Shown piece after piece: positions 14,426-26,576 of a DNA stretch of 64,000 bases (within the stretch, counting starts at the first letter, position 1; each line of letters begins with the position of its first letter). This DNA is from Acheta domesticus (Eukaryota; Arthropoda; Insecta; Orthoptera; Gryllidae). The stretch covers positions 6,385,217 to 6,449,216 of the forward strand of contig JAHLJT010009355.1 of NCBI GenBank assembly GCA_031308135.1, read 5' to 3'. The position numbers were made by a program, and so were the translations under genes. The notes under the pieces were generated by a model. That model was not told the origin of the DNA and ran no database searches. It saw only the letters and a program-made list of their open reading frames with translations.

Positions 14426-16615
14426 TAGTGGAACGTTCACTAAGCTTTATTTCTCTCCACCACTTGATGAGATAATACTCAACAACGCATGTAGTCACAT
14501 GTAATGATGACTTTGCTGTTATTTATATCGCACTGCACTTCCCTGCTATTTATATGGAAGCTAATGAATACTACTTAACGTTGGAGCCTGGCGGTCTAAT
14601 CCTCCTCTTAATTCTTAATGATATTATTGTGTTCACTACTACTGTTCCACGTTACATCACCACGGCTATCCTCTCTCAATTAGCGGACATTAATCTAAAT
14701 ATCACTACCCTCTAGCATCTTTTAACATAATTCTCTTTAGTAATTAACTTTTTCAGGTTAATTACCATCTGGGGAATTAAAAAATAAATATTATGTTGGA
14801 TAGGCTCTGGGTTTCATTAAATATACATTACTGAATACGTATGCGATAGATATAGGAATATTGGCAACACAGGCCAGATCTGTTTCAAACTATCCATTTC
14901 ATTGAGCAAATTGGCTGTATTTTCTCCTGATCGTCTGCAATAAATTATATTAAATTCTCCTTTAGTTATTTAATGATTTTTTGCTAAAATGATGATCTCT
15001 TGTATGTATTAATCACTTTTTGTTATGTTGTTTATTCAAAAAAATATTGTTTTATCGACACTTTCAAATTTTGAAAAAGCGGTTTTCTACAATGCCATAG
15101 TTAAACTAACTTTTTAATGCTCTTAAATTATCTTCTTAATTCAGTTCATAGCCTTAATGATACATCACAGTAGTATTAATTTTCTTTTGATTATAGATAT
15201 CAACTTAAATTTTATCTAGAGAAAGTTTGGATTTTAATTCAAATTAAAAAGTTTGGATTTTAATTAAAAAAATCATTTTAATATAATAACTCATCAATAT
15301 TAGATACAGAAAATATCTGAATAGTTTTATTTTAATTTTATTAACTTCGAAATACAAATATTTTCTTTCAAGTTTTGAGGAAAAAACTAAGACAAGAAAC
15401 TGAACCGTCCAAGGATGTTCATTCACTCTCATGTTCATTCGTGAAGTTGAAAATCTCTTTTTACACGGAGAGCTTCATCCCTAACGGTAACGATTCGCAA
15501 GGGACTCTTAACAGACATTTATCTGCAATGCACAATAAAAAGATAATACATCAATATATCAAAAAAAGTTTGGTACTATACAGTAAATATAATGAGGAAA
15601 ATTGATGGGTCATGCCTGGAAAATATGGTCATTTATACACACATAATTGACGAAAAGAATTGTTTATCGTTTATTCTTCTGTTTGTTTCTCCGTTTCATT
15701 AAACCATCTTTAAACTGATACATTCTTTTATTTTCCAGGTAATGCAGAATTCTCCTTAACCAGTCCTGCAGGTTCAACTGTTTGCCACTGCAGAGACTGT
15801 AAAATCAGCGGCCACCGAAGGGTAGGATGAATTGCTTAACTAAACATCTGTTTGCAAGCTGCTAAGCGAAAACGGTAGTAAATGAGTTCTTCCTAAGAAG
15901 TTCAAGAGCAAAACTGGCACAAATGGAAATGTTTGTTTGTGATAAACGCGTTTAAAGTCTTCGCTGGAGAGAGAAATATAGATTTCACACGCTTAAGATT
16001 TGAGAAGATTCATTGGAGTTCGGTTACAACACAATTATTGAAAATGATATAAAATTACGGCCAAATTCAAAATTCTTAATTTCCCAGTTGCGCCTGAGTT
16101 GCAACACAGGGATTATGTAATGGAAATGCAGTACAAAATTGATCTTATTGATGGATAATAAAGATTGTTGTAATGAATTCTTTTAAAGGTCTACTTGTGC
16201 ATCTGTAAGCGTGTCTACTAAAGTTTCTTTACCTTCGTTTAGTGAAAAATATCGGGGTATTAAATTTATTGTACGACACATCTCTTCGATCATGTTACTC
16301 ACAGAAGAATGTAGTCATGTTAATCCTTTGACAGTTTTAAATGTTTTGTTCGAAAAATTTTTGCAACAAAATAACCTGCAATAAATATTTGCATTAACAT
16401 ATTTTCCAATCGATATATTTTCCTGTACAACATTCATACAACGTTTCTGTTCATTATTTTGAGTTTACATCAAGGTTAAAATCATTTAACATGCCTAGTA
16501 AGGCATATAGTAAACTTTTCAAGCAGATAACTCCACTTTTTAAGACCCAGTTATAACTCTTTAAAAATCTAAATGATTTGAGTAGCTAAAACAATATTAT
16601 CCATCGCCGTAATGG
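14426..16615. other. AT-rich non-coding stretch
   Basis: A short direct duplication of AAAGTTTGGATTTTAATT occurs at about 15223-15265. No genes, RNAs or transposon ends were seen. Confidence 0.5.
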
Positions 16616-16619
16616 ACCT

Positions 16620-17125
16620 GCCTTAAAAGCATTGCCCTTCATTTACCGCCATCTGCCCTTTTGGCAGGATTTCTTCCCAAAGAAAGAGCAGAGAAAGACT
16701 TGCGAGGCTGAAATAGTGGAGCGAACCCGCGCCCTTGGGTACACAGAGGAAACCGGACGTCCCTCGCGCCGGCGCTGGCGGCGGCGGCCAACTCGGAGGG
16801 AAGCCTTTCGTCGCAATTTTCAAAGGGGGTGTCGCTGGAAGGCGCGGACCGGACGCGGCCGGGCGGGGCAGGGGGCGGGGCGGGGCGGGGCGGGGCGGGC
16901 CGTCCTTTGCACAGGCAAATGGGCGCGGGAGAGGGCGCCGGGCGAGTTTGGGAGTGTCCGCGCCCTTCCACCGAACGCTGATGGCTTAGTGGTGCGCACG
17001 GCCGCGTCGCGTCGCGCCGCGCCGCGCGCTGCCTCGGCCGCTCCCCGCCCTTCCGCTCACGCCACGCCTCTCTCATCCTCGCCCCACGGCTCGACCAAAT
17101 AACCCTGCCCTCGCCACGCCCGCAG
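16620..17125. other. CpG island with (GGGGC)n run
   Basis: About 500 bp of very GC-rich sequence with a GGGGC pentamer run at about 16870-16898 (potential G-quadruplex on the plus strand) and a GCGTC/GCGCC run near 17003-17032. Long frames are open on both strands because stops are rare. They are Arg/Ala/Gly-rich with no domain. A promoter-type CpG island is the most economical reading. Confidence 0.45.
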
Positions 17126-17179
17126 GCACAGGCGCCAGCGGGGCTCTTCGGCGATTACACGAGCAGGGGACATCGCTCT

Positions 17180-17690
17180 TTGATTGATTGATTAATTGAT
17201 GTTTCCGGGCACGTCGACTGCTTTGATCGTTAGTCCCGTTAGTTTAGTGAATGTTTTATCGCAGGAGGTGGTAGCGTTCCTCCCCCACTGGAGGACGAGA
17301 CTCGGTGTAGACTTACACGTCCACGTTTGGGGATTTCCCCCCTCCCCAGCGGAGCACCGCCCCAGCCAGGGGCAGTTCTAAGCTTGATCGGGTACCACGA
17401 TGTGTGAGATAGGTAATGCATGTAAGTGTATTTAAGGTGAGAGGATGTGACAAGGAAGAGGAAGAAAATATTGTGCACGAACATGGCTCGTTTCTTAGCT
17501 TCTGCTCCGTGATTCGCCGGGTATTGATCGGTGAAACAACGAAAAACTACCGATCAGATCAGCTGACCGCTAGAATTTTCCTCCAGACAGCGGTTGAATG
17601 TGACCTAGCTTACTGGCTAGAGTCTAAAACCGTCGGGACTCAATCCCTAGGACCTCCTTGTGAGAGTCGCTGCAGAGTCAGATCGCTCAA
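17180..17690 (-). mobile_element. SINE copy B
   Basis: On the minus strand the copy runs from a decayed head near 17690 to an (AATC)n tail at about 17180-17200. The B box is degenerate (GATTGAGTCCC). The family landmarks CTAGAATTTTCCTCCAGACAG (seen on the plus strand) and the CACCGCCCCAGCC block are clear. Confidence 0.85.
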
Positions 17691-18323
17691 GGGTCATGAT
17701 TGCCGTAACCAATATGGAACAAGCTGTGGTACTGGAGGCGGATAAGATGATAAAATAGAAACAGATTGATGAGGCTGGGACAATAGGGGTGATTGAGACC
17801 AAGTAAATTAGAATTAACTAACTGGTAAAAGTGGGGTGAGAGCTCCTAGGGGGTGAGGGAGACAAGACAGACCCTGACAGAAAGGGAATGATAGTACAAG
17901 AAAGATTTCTTTCTAAAATGATGAATACACGTTAAACGAAAAGTTGGGAAGAAAAACTTAGGGAAGAGGCCCAAAATATAACAGCAATACACGCAACAGA
18001 GATGTGGGAATTAAGTTTGTACTGTTTATAAAATAAGTACATCTATGATCAAGAGGACAGCGAACGGAATATTCTGTGCGATGAAAATGTTTCTCCAACT
18101 TTCACAAAGTACTGGCACTGTTGAGTGTGAGGTCAAATGAATCATTTAGCAATAGTTATATTTAATTATTTATTTTATATATTTCTCCATGCGCATTTCA
18201 CTTTGGTCTTCAGATCATAGTTAAGTTCTGTAGTTCTGATCAGTGAGATTGTAAGTTCTGAGCTATCTCTAGGAGGGAACAGAATTCCACTGTATGGTAA
18301 TGTCACTTGACACAGTATTTTCT
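17691..18323. other. Non-coding stretch between SINE copies
   Basis: An A-rich, G-interspersed sequence with no recognisable element or gene. Confidence 0.4.
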
Positions 18324-18336
18324 TATATTTATATGG

Positions 18337-19059
18337 ATTGATTGATTGATTGATTTTTCGTGATTCCGGGAGCTTCAACTACTTAGGTCATTAGGGGTCA
18401 TACATAAATTACGTAACACTAAAGGGGGACGGAGGGGGTTTGAGGCAGCGTTACGCTGCGTTTCATAGAGTTAGGGAAGAGCGTTACAAGGGGGAGGGGG
18501 AATTGAAAATACTCGAGATTTGCGTTACGTAATTTATGGACGGCCCCTTACTTCCGTAAGTGTAGTGCGTGTTTTCCCCTCGGGAAGTGACTGTGATCTC
18601 TCTCTGCTGGACGGCGAGATCCGGCGCCGACCTACCGTCGATTAGCGGGATTTTCCCTCAACTAGGTATCTCCCACCAGCTGGACACTCCCCCACCCGAG
18701 ACAAGCTGTAAGCTCCCGACCGGTCTCCCGGCATGTGTGGTAGTGTAGTGCATGTTAGTGTAAGTGTGTGTGTAAGAGAGGATAGGACAAGGAAGAGGAA
18801 GGAAACATCGCGCGCTGTCCGTCGCCCGTTTGTTAGAGTACTGCTCCGGCATTCGCCTGGTGTTTATCGGAGAAACCACGGAAAACTACTAATCAAAGCA
18901 TCGGTCCGCTAGAATTCTCCTCCAGACAGCGACTGAATTCGACCTAACTGAAAAGCTAGTGTCAAAAATCCTGTTGCCGTCGAGACTCGAACCAAGGATC
19001 TCACGGTCAGAGGGACTGCAGTAACATCAGTTGGATGCACTGAGCCATCTCTCCCGGTC
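18337..19059 (-). mobile_element. SINE copy C, full length, with nested MITE
   Basis: A complete family member on the minus strand. The A box (GATGGCTCAGTGC) is at 19049-19037, the B box (GGTTCGAGTC) at 18993-18984, and the (AATC)n tail at about 18353-18337. A perfect 13-bp target duplication, TATATTTATATGG, flanks it at 18324-18336 and 19060-19072. Without the nested MITE and its 3-bp duplication the element is about 566 bp, which defines full length for the family. Confidence 0.92.
18394..18547. mobile_element. 154-bp MITE, PIF/Harbinger-like, inside SINE copy C
   Basis: The element interrupts the conserved SINE segment GGTCATTA..CCGTAAGTG. Its ends are inverted repeats of 24 bp matching at 21 positions; both begin GGGG and contain CATAAATTACGTAAC. 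It is flanked by TTA at 18391-18393 and 18548-18550, a 3-bp TWA target duplication. GGG-starting inverted ends with TWA duplications are the pattern of the PIF/Harbinger superfamily. It has no coding capacity, so it must be non-autonomous. Confidence 0.85.
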
Positions 19060-19072
19060 TATATTTATATGG

Positions 19073-19285
19073 GTTTAATACAATTTACACACAAAAAGTC
19101 CCCGTACGTGCTTCCCAGTTACAAAACTAATTTACTGATACTTAGGTCAGTCAGCGACAACTATTAATTCGAATGCCACCATGCTTTTAAGTTCATTCCA
19201 GCAGCATTCGGCTGATGTAGTCAATCACGATTTTAAACCGCATAGATTCACTAACCTGAAGTGCTAAGATTCTACTCAAAGCACT
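19073..19285. other. Non-coding flank
   Basis: A short AT-rich stretch after SINE copy C with no recognised feature. Confidence 0.4.
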
Positions 19286-19289
19286 GGAA

Positions 19290-19510
19290 GGCTTGTTGCG
19301 AGGTTTTGTCTGCGTAGTTACGCGAGCAGCGGTGGTGACTGAAATGCGGACAAGCGGCGCGATGGTGGCGCGCCAGGGTGGAAGCGGCCGCCCGCTTAAT
19401 CTGCTTTGGCCGCCCACGCGCCAGGAGGTGCTGCGTGCGTGGGCGGCCAGAGTTCGAATCCCTCGCTGGATGACGTCGGAGAGGGAGGTGACCGCCAACG
19501 AGATAATCGG
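19290..19510 (+). other. GC-rich island with a tRNA-like B-box segment
   Basis: At about 19448-19472 the plus strand reads GGCCAGAGTTCGAATCCCTC, which fits a pol III B box in a T-arm context (GTTCGAATCC). A matching A box is not clear, although GATGGTGGCGCGCCAGG lies about 85 bp upstream. It could be a decayed tRNA-derived SINE head or chance in GC-rich sequence. Confidence 0.3.
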
Positions 19511-22420
19511 CGGCGTATCAATTTAAACAGGAACTTCAAAATCTCTTATTGACTACTGGACATTGCCTGGTTCTCAAACGTAAATTTATGCTCGGTATAT
19601 CTGTGATGGTGTCAAGGAAGTTCTCCTAATAGGAATGAATTGTGAAATATATTTTAGGTCATGAGTAATAAAGGATAAAATGTATACTTAATTCGAACTA
19701 AATTATATATGACAATGGAATGTCTTTCTAAACCTTCTGGTGGAAAGAGGAGACAGGTATTATCGTTTAAGCATTATATCGTTGTCTAAAATATCTGATC
19801 ATCTAAGTAAACATTGTCAATCGAAAATAATTGTGGGAAAGGGAGACTTACCGATTTTTTACTCCTATCAGTGTTATGAAATACTTCGTTTAGATATGAT
19901 AGTGAAAACCTGCTGATAGTGAAAAAACTTCACTTTATCGGAATGTAGCTAAATATGTCTTCCAGCGTTCTTCCAAGTAAACAAATGCAGATATCAAGAC
20001 ACTAAACTGATTTTAAAGGATTCTACCAACAATAGTTTATGTGGATAGTTCGTGGTCCATTCAGCTGACAAGGCTATGTAATCAGTTATATCTTACAATT
20101 TGGCTGCAAATTTTGCATGTTTTATTCCTCAAACATAATGACATGCATAAATCACAAAAATTCATTTCTTGTTGTCTGAAATCAATGTACAAAGCATTAT
20201 TAAGCATATTTTATCTCGTTTCTAACCACTGAGCATACTTTCACTTCAAGAAAATTTATTGGCGTATGTAAATATCTTTGTAGCTTAAATATGCATTTTT
20301 TCCTTCTGAAAATGTAAACAGCGAGATCACTTTCAATCTTGGGTTTTTTGTATTTAATCTCACGGTTCGTTTCATCAGATGGTCAATATCATGACGATTC
20401 AGCGCGTCAAATGTTCGCGGAAAGAAGCTGCTCCATGACCTTTGATACGCCCTGCCCCCTCTACCTGTGTCAAATGAACTGTTTCATAATCACGCACCTT
20501 CTGGCCTACGACACAGCCTCATAGAGGCAGCAGTGGCTCTCCCACATTGAAGCATATATCATCGGTGCACAAGAAAATAGACCTGTATCAATGTACGTTA
20601 ATGTGCTTCAAATTATTTCAAATGAAATTTTTCGCAATGTCAAACATTTTCTGAGAAAAAGAGCTTCAAATTGCGCATTTTTAGTAGCACTGAAACGCCA
20701 TTTTCTTAAAAACGGCTCCAAATGATTCTAAGAAAGTTGCTAATTGGGACGACGTTTTAATGTTCTTTAATATTCTAAATATTAATATTTCTTATTTAAT
20801 TATTATAATAATTCTACCAATTTATTATAATAATTCTATTAATATTTCCTATCTATCATTAGGATACCGAAAAATTTAGAAAATGTCGAAAAATGTACTT
20901 TGAGCGACGATAGATTACAGATGGCAAAAGTATGTGCCAATTCCGAATAGCTAGCTCAACCCAAGGAAATAGAAAACTAATACGGGAAAGTCTGTGCCAT
21001 TCTGTAGCACCACTAGTTAGATTTTTTAATTTTGAAACATGTCAATGAAATTTTCAATTTTTTTGGAAATTGTGTTTTATTTGAAGAAAAAGATCTACAT
21101 ATAAAGTGATATAAAACTTTTTTATTTTCTGGATGTTTGATTCAAATGTGAGATCACAACTAACCGCAAAAAGATGTAGACATTCAGTTCTTTCATTCTT
21201 GTCAGTCTGACGTACCACAGTAACGTTACAACATGCAGATGATATTTTGCGAAAGCTCGATGTTTCATCAATGTCTGTCGCACCATGTTGAGTAAACGTT
21301 CCATGTGACGTATATGTTACATTCAATTCAAATGGATGTCCACCTAAGAGGAGAAAGAAGAAAATCGATCACAAACGCTCTGACCCACATTCATCAATAC
21401 ATCCTCTCTTTAAAATCGACATGACAACCCCTCAGACACATTGAAAGATGAGTGTCCTGCTGGCCACATCATATTTTCGCTTTGTTTAACGAAATATGAA
21501 AGGACATCGAGTAAAATGTCACTCAAATAAAATCGAACAAAAATTCGGGTTTTGCGATTAGTTCATGAGTAATTTCTTTGTAAAACAATCCACAAAAATT
21601 GTTAATAAAAGAAAATAATCAAAAACTAAATTCTTCTGCACATCAAATTTCACCGTTTTTTATTCCACGAAAGACAAAATAAAGTGCGTGATTTTTTATA
21701 TACACATATACAAGTAAATGTCACTAAGAAGCGAAAACGTTTGGCTACCAGCTGCGGTGAACCTCTCCACACACCGGTTTCGAAATGCAAAACTACTATT
21801 ACATTTTATACCAAGCGGCTTGAAGGTCTACATCCATTTGCTTTCTGTATGGCATTTTGTTAAACAACATGAAAGAACAAACTCTTCCTTCACACGGACG
21901 TGAATTTTAAGTTAACAGCATAAGTTTAGTCAGAATTGGAAGAACAAAGTTGGCTCTAGTACCTCACAACTTTCCTTTAACTTAACGCTAACGTTTCTCT
22001 AACGTAAGGAAACTGTTCCGCCGTGATTAAAATATTTTAGTCACAATAATTAAACGTGATTTCAGTTCTAGTTCAATAAACTGAAGTGTAGAGTAATGTA
22101 AATTCTCCAATGCTAACGTAGCGTCATTTTTTTTCTTTCTTCATATTTCACAAGGTACTGTTGTAACCATATCGTTACCATCAGGTTGAAATCTCCCGTT
22201 TACTCTCATCCATTATCTGCATTTACCATTTGTCCATATTCTCACGATAGCTATAGGATAGGTAAGCAATTTATTCTGGTATCTCAATGTTTTTCTCGGA
22301 TTCAAACATTTCATTTTACACTCAATTTCACTATATATTGTTTTTTCATCATGACCATTCCTGACTTTTGTACAACTCCTGATTATGTAATGTCGAGATT
22401 TTCATTTGCAATATTTTGAA
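19511..22420. other. AT-rich non-coding stretch
   Basis: Includes a small duplicated AT segment at about 20775-20850 (TTATTATAATAATTCTA words). No gene, RNA or transposon boundary could be supported. Confidence 0.5.
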
Positions 22421-22520
22421 CCAAACTGCCCGCCGCATAGCCCTGTTGTTTCATTACACTTGTCTCAACGACACAAGTTGTCATTCCCTTCCTCATTACA
22501 CTTCGTTCCCCTCTTTTAGC

Positions 22521-23010
22521 AGTTCCGCCCCGTTCCGCCCCGTTCCGCCCCGTTCCGCCCCGTTCCGCCCCGTTCCGCCCCGTTCCGCCCCGTTCCGCCC
22601 CGTTCCGCCCCGTTCCGCCCCGTTCCGCCCCGTTCCGCCCCGTTCCGCCCCGTTCCGCCCCGTTCCGCCCCGTTCCGCCCCGTTCCGCCCCGTTCCGCCC
22701 CGTTCCGCCCCGTTCCGCCCCGTTCCGCCCCGTTCCGCCCCGTTCCGCCCCGTTCCGCCCCGTTCCGCCCCGTTCCGCCCCGTTCCGCCCCGTTCCGCCC
22801 CGTTCCGCCCCGTTCCGCCCCGTTCCGCCCCGTTCCGCCCCGTTCCGCCCCGTTCCGCCCCGTTCCGCCCCGTTCCGCCCCGTTCCGCCCCGTTCCGCCC
22901 CGTTCCGCCCCGTTCCGCCCCGTTCCGCCCCGTTCCGCCCCGTTCCGCCCCGTTCCGCCCCGTTCCGCCCCGTTCCGCCCCGTTCCGCCCCGTTCCGCCC
23001 CGTTCCGCTC
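22521..23010. repeat. 10-bp satellite, CGTTCCGCCC, about 49 copies
   Basis: The array is essentially perfect from 22522 to 23000, with the first and last units slightly changed. Each unit has two CpGs and a run of four C (GGGG on the minus strand every 10 bp). It contains no stop codon in any frame on either strand. This explains the long Pro/Arg/Ser and Gly/Arg/Asn repetitive open frames, which are not genes. Confidence 0.98.
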
Positions 23011-23113
23011 CGCTGGACAAAGTCGAAGAGCAGCGGGCCCCACCGGCTGCCCGCAGATAACCGCTGGCCCGGGGCATGTCAAGTCCACATGAGCAGCCCT
23101 GACCTACAAGAAC

Positions 23114-23492
23114 TGTTGGGAACTAGTGTAGCGTAGCGGGTTATCGTTACCATTTGTGTCAGTTGCTTCTGCCTAGCATCATGCTAGAAGACCGATGTAA
23201 ACTAGCAGAATACGTCGTGAGATAGAAGAGGCTAGATCGAGAGCTTCTCAGGTCCACGAGTTGTGAGTTTTATGCAATAGTGTGCATAATTTGTTAAAGA
23301 TATTAGTAACATAACTTCTTAGAGTTACTTCTATAAGAAGTTAATATGTCTTGTGAACCTATAGACGAACGTATTTTGATTAAATCTGTAAATAAATAAA
23401 TTCTTATTGTTGAGAAAAACTTTCATTTCTCACAGGAAAAAGCGATCGGCGGAAAACCGATGACGTGCTGTGACGACGATTGAGACGTTACA
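23114..23492 (+). mobile_element. Possible solo LTR-like segment
   Basis: The segment begins TGTTGGGAACTAGTG, contains AATAAATAAA near 23391 as a possible polyadenylation signal, and ends GACGTTACA. This layout resembles a retrotransposon LTR. No target duplication, primer-binding site or second copy was found, so the call is weak. Confidence 0.2.
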
Positions 23493-23584
23493 CTAGTAAA
23501 GTTGTCCACTTTAACATTATTGGCGTCTGAAAGAATTACAATACCCTTGATTTACTCCATTAAACAATAAGATTCTCTCTCACT

Positions 23585-24125
23585 ATGGGAACTCTCCCCC
23601 CCCCGTCGCCGGCGCATTGCATTGCGAGACTATTGCGCGCGTGTCTGGGAGCGAACGCCAGCAGCCGGCGTCGCGGAGGGGCGCGGCGCGGCGGAACAGG
23701 GCAGTGGTGGAGAGGGGTGGGTTGGGGCGGGGGAAAAGGGCGGGAGAGGGGGTGGGGCGGAGAGGGGCAGCGCAGGGGGCGGGATGACGCGGAGCGGTTC
23801 GGTGGAGCGGGGTGGGGAGACGGGAGCGGTGTAGGGAGGCGTGGCGGGGCGGAGAGGGGAGGGGAAGGGCGGGGGGCGAGGAGGGTGGGGAGGGGCGGGG
23901 AGGGGCAAGGAGGGGCGGAGCGCCAAACGCCGCGCATTGCCCGACACCCGTCGCCGACACGCCGCGCCGCGCCGCGCCGCGCCGCCTCCGCCCACAAAGG
24001 CCCCGCCGCCTCCACGGCCGGGGCAGAGCTGAATGCTCCGCCCGCCACCTCCGCCCGCCGGCGGGACCTTTGTGGCCGTCAGCAGCAGCAGCCTCCAGCC
24101 ACCCGCTCTCACCCGCCCGCGCCCC
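23585..24125. other. G-rich CpG island with potential G-quadruplexes
   Basis: The plus strand at about 23690-23930 is dense in GGGG, GGGGCGG and GGGGAGG words. GCCGCGCC runs follow near 23958-23985. Open frames on both strands are compositional. It may be a promoter-type island. No transcript start or protein can be assigned. Confidence 0.4.
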
Positions 24126-24479
24126 CACTACGGTCGCTTTGGTGCCTTCATACGCGCCACATTTTTGGCCTACTTTTGAAGTATGGAATTGATAGTCTTG
24201 ACCAAAATACAAAGCACATTGTTCAAAATATACTAATTTCCCAAGGACAGGAGCTGGAAGGAGAGGAGAGCCATCCAATTGGAAGCTTCAATACCTAAAC
24301 TAAGTCATAACGAAGCTTCGGATTGGGTAATAGTGTCACCTCCTACCAGCTCCTGATATTACGGAGTCATAACATTTAATTCGGACCTGGTACCTTGGTA
24401 CCTTTAGAAGGTGAGAAGGGAGCCATGGAAGCCATGTGCTCCGATCCAATTTTTTTTAATGACTTTTCTCAATTTATTT

Positions 24480-24580
24480 GAAACAATACAGCTGCAGTAT
24501 CGCTGAGAAGAAGGCCACGGCAAGATGGCCGAAACGTCAGCTCCATCGACTGAGACGCGGCTCGTCTCGGACAGCCAAGA
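24480..24580 (+). mobile_element. Fragment resembling a Penelope-like terminal repeat
   Basis: CAAGATGGCCGAAACGTCAGC at about 24521-24541, with GGCC words that could pair around a loop before GAAAC, resembles the hammerhead-type motif of Penelope-like termini. It shows no extended match to the element at 29.2-31.8 kb, so it would come from another family. Confidence 0.3.
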
Positions 24581-24599
24581 ATACAATGACTCTGGCCAA

Positions 24600-25860
24600 G
24601 GGAAGCCTACGAATCCAGTACCGCTTGCGATTAAGATTTAGCTGCTTAAGGTTCAAAGGATCTTAAGAATTCTTTTTGATTTAGCATTCTCCGGTATGAA
24701 CTGTACAAAGAGCCCTGAGAGTGGGTAATCTCCTTCATGAGATTAAAATTTATCGACTGCCTGGAGAAGTTCCAAAATCAATTACTATTGATGCATGTTC
24801 TATTGCTGTTTCAACCAGGAAAGCTATAATGATACATTTTCCATTTTAATATAACCATATATTTCAACCGTTCCAGTACGCCTACAAACCCATTATCAGT
24901 TTCAGTATTAAAACTTGCTGCTACCATATCGAACTAACAAAAGAACTGTTGATAAGTGCTCCTACTTCTAAAATATTGTTTCATGTCGCTCATTGTTTAT
25001 TCTCGAAGTCTAATAAAATGAGTGAGGTTTTACAAATTCTGAAACTATTCAATCCCCATTCACTGTGAACAAAGATCTGAACACATTTCTGAAAATGCAA
25101 TTGAAATGTTTTATATTTATCAAGATCTGAACATGTATGATGTACAAAATTATTACAAATAAATACTGCTGTCGTCCTCCACTTAAAAACACTACATGTA
25201 ACATTATAAACTCTAAAATTGTTTGTTACAGACGTTTGCTGCACTTTACGTACTTTACGTACCCCTCACTAATATTTTCATTTTAAAACGCTCTTTAAAC
25301 TTGAGGAAACTTCATATTTTCTCTTCACTAACTACAACCTCACAGTCACATCTTCACATGAATGTTCGAAGACGAAATGTCGATTGCTTTTCTAAGATAA
25401 ATTACAATGAAATATTAAAAGAACGACGGCCGATAAGCGTTGATTCTATTAATTTCAATACATTATTATAAAAGCTTTTATTCCATAAAATATTATAAAA
25501 TTAAGTGACAACATATCTAGGCCTCACCACCTTTCATTTAAACCAAAAGTCATGAAATTGAATAAGAAATTCAAAATTATGAGTACAAAGCTCAAATATC
25601 TTTCTTAACGAAAATCCTCAATGTTTAAAATACAAAAACAATAGTGAAATTTTTGCAAATCACCCTCACCGATGAAGCAGAATGAAAACACATTCACAGA
25701 CACACACTTGAGTGCGTGAGTTCCCAAAGCAATAATTTGCGAGAGAAACATGTGCATCTCTGTGAGGGGGCGTTCGCGAGAAAGACACAGATAAAAGGCG
25801 TTTCTTGGTATGTCCGAGATACTTCAGACGCATTCACACAGAGAGAAACTACTTCTCTCG
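24600..25860. other. AT-rich non-coding stretch
   Basis: Nothing recognisable beyond short open frames. Confidence 0.45.
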
Positions 25861-26040
25861 AAAATTACTGCCGCACATTATCGCTGGTGGAGGCGTGCTC
25901 TTCCCCCGCGGCCATCTCAGCTGAACGGAGCACGGCGTATTGCCCGGATACGGGCGGCTCTCCATTATCTGATACGTGCGCACAGTGTTGCCAGATCGCT
26001 TAAACGCCGTTCGCTCAAACGTCTCACCTATTTTCTCACT
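25861..26040. other. Small GC-richer segment
   Basis: About 150 bp of balanced composition within AT-rich sequence. Two overlapping frames are open, but no domain or splice pattern is visible. Confidence 0.25.
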
Positions 26041-26399
26041 TTAACTTAAAAATTCACCAACATAAAATATAAGTCACGCTTAATTAATAGTATCATTGAA
26101 ATAGGTTGAAAATACTATTAAAAATGCTACAATAAAGGTGCCTGTTTGTCGCCAAGCTAGCGTGACAAGAAAGTTCTTACTATCTTGTTTCTTATGTAGT
26201 TCAAATTTAATTCGTAAAAGTGCGAAATTATTGTGATTATTTGACGGAATTAAATTTTACCCGGAAGTTTAAAAATGTCTGAAATTTGTAGTACGAATTG
26301 TTCTACAAATTATGTTTGATATTTTTATTTAAAAAATTCTCAATTTTCCTACACAATAAGAATTGTTCCCCGTCCCTAAACAATACAGAAATACAACAT

Positions 26400-26576
26400 T
26401 GTAAGGCGTAAAATCCTCAGTCTGGCAACTCTGCTCGCAGACGCCCTGGTTCGCAGCCCGTAGCGAACCGACGTGGTGTAGCAGCCGGAGGATCGTTACT
26501 TTGTTGCTCCGTGACAAAGCGGCATCTGGGCGAGGTGCTGGTCAGCGCCTTGGAAGACACAAAAGGCTAGAGGAAG
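26400..26576. promoter_or_regulatory. Possible regulatory segment
   Basis: A balanced-composition block with inverted words around 26500-26520 (CTTTGTTGCTCCGTGACAAAG, SOX-like) next to the purine tract. Inference from motif content only. Confidence 0.2.

Noticed and set aside
22521..23010. CRISPR-like array
   Set aside because: A pure 10-bp tandem repeat without spacers, in a eukaryotic context.
22416..23088. Open frames of about 190-214 codons on both strands
   Set aside because: They are translations of the 10-bp satellite, which has no stop codon in any frame. They are repetitive, with no domain.
23114..23492. Complete LTR retrotransposon
   Set aside because: No second LTR, primer-binding site, target duplication or coding remnant. 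Kept only as a weak LTR-like segment.
23560..24298. Frames up to 237 codons on both strands
   Set aside because: CpG/G-rich composition explains the open frames. Several overlapping frames are equally long and none has a domain.
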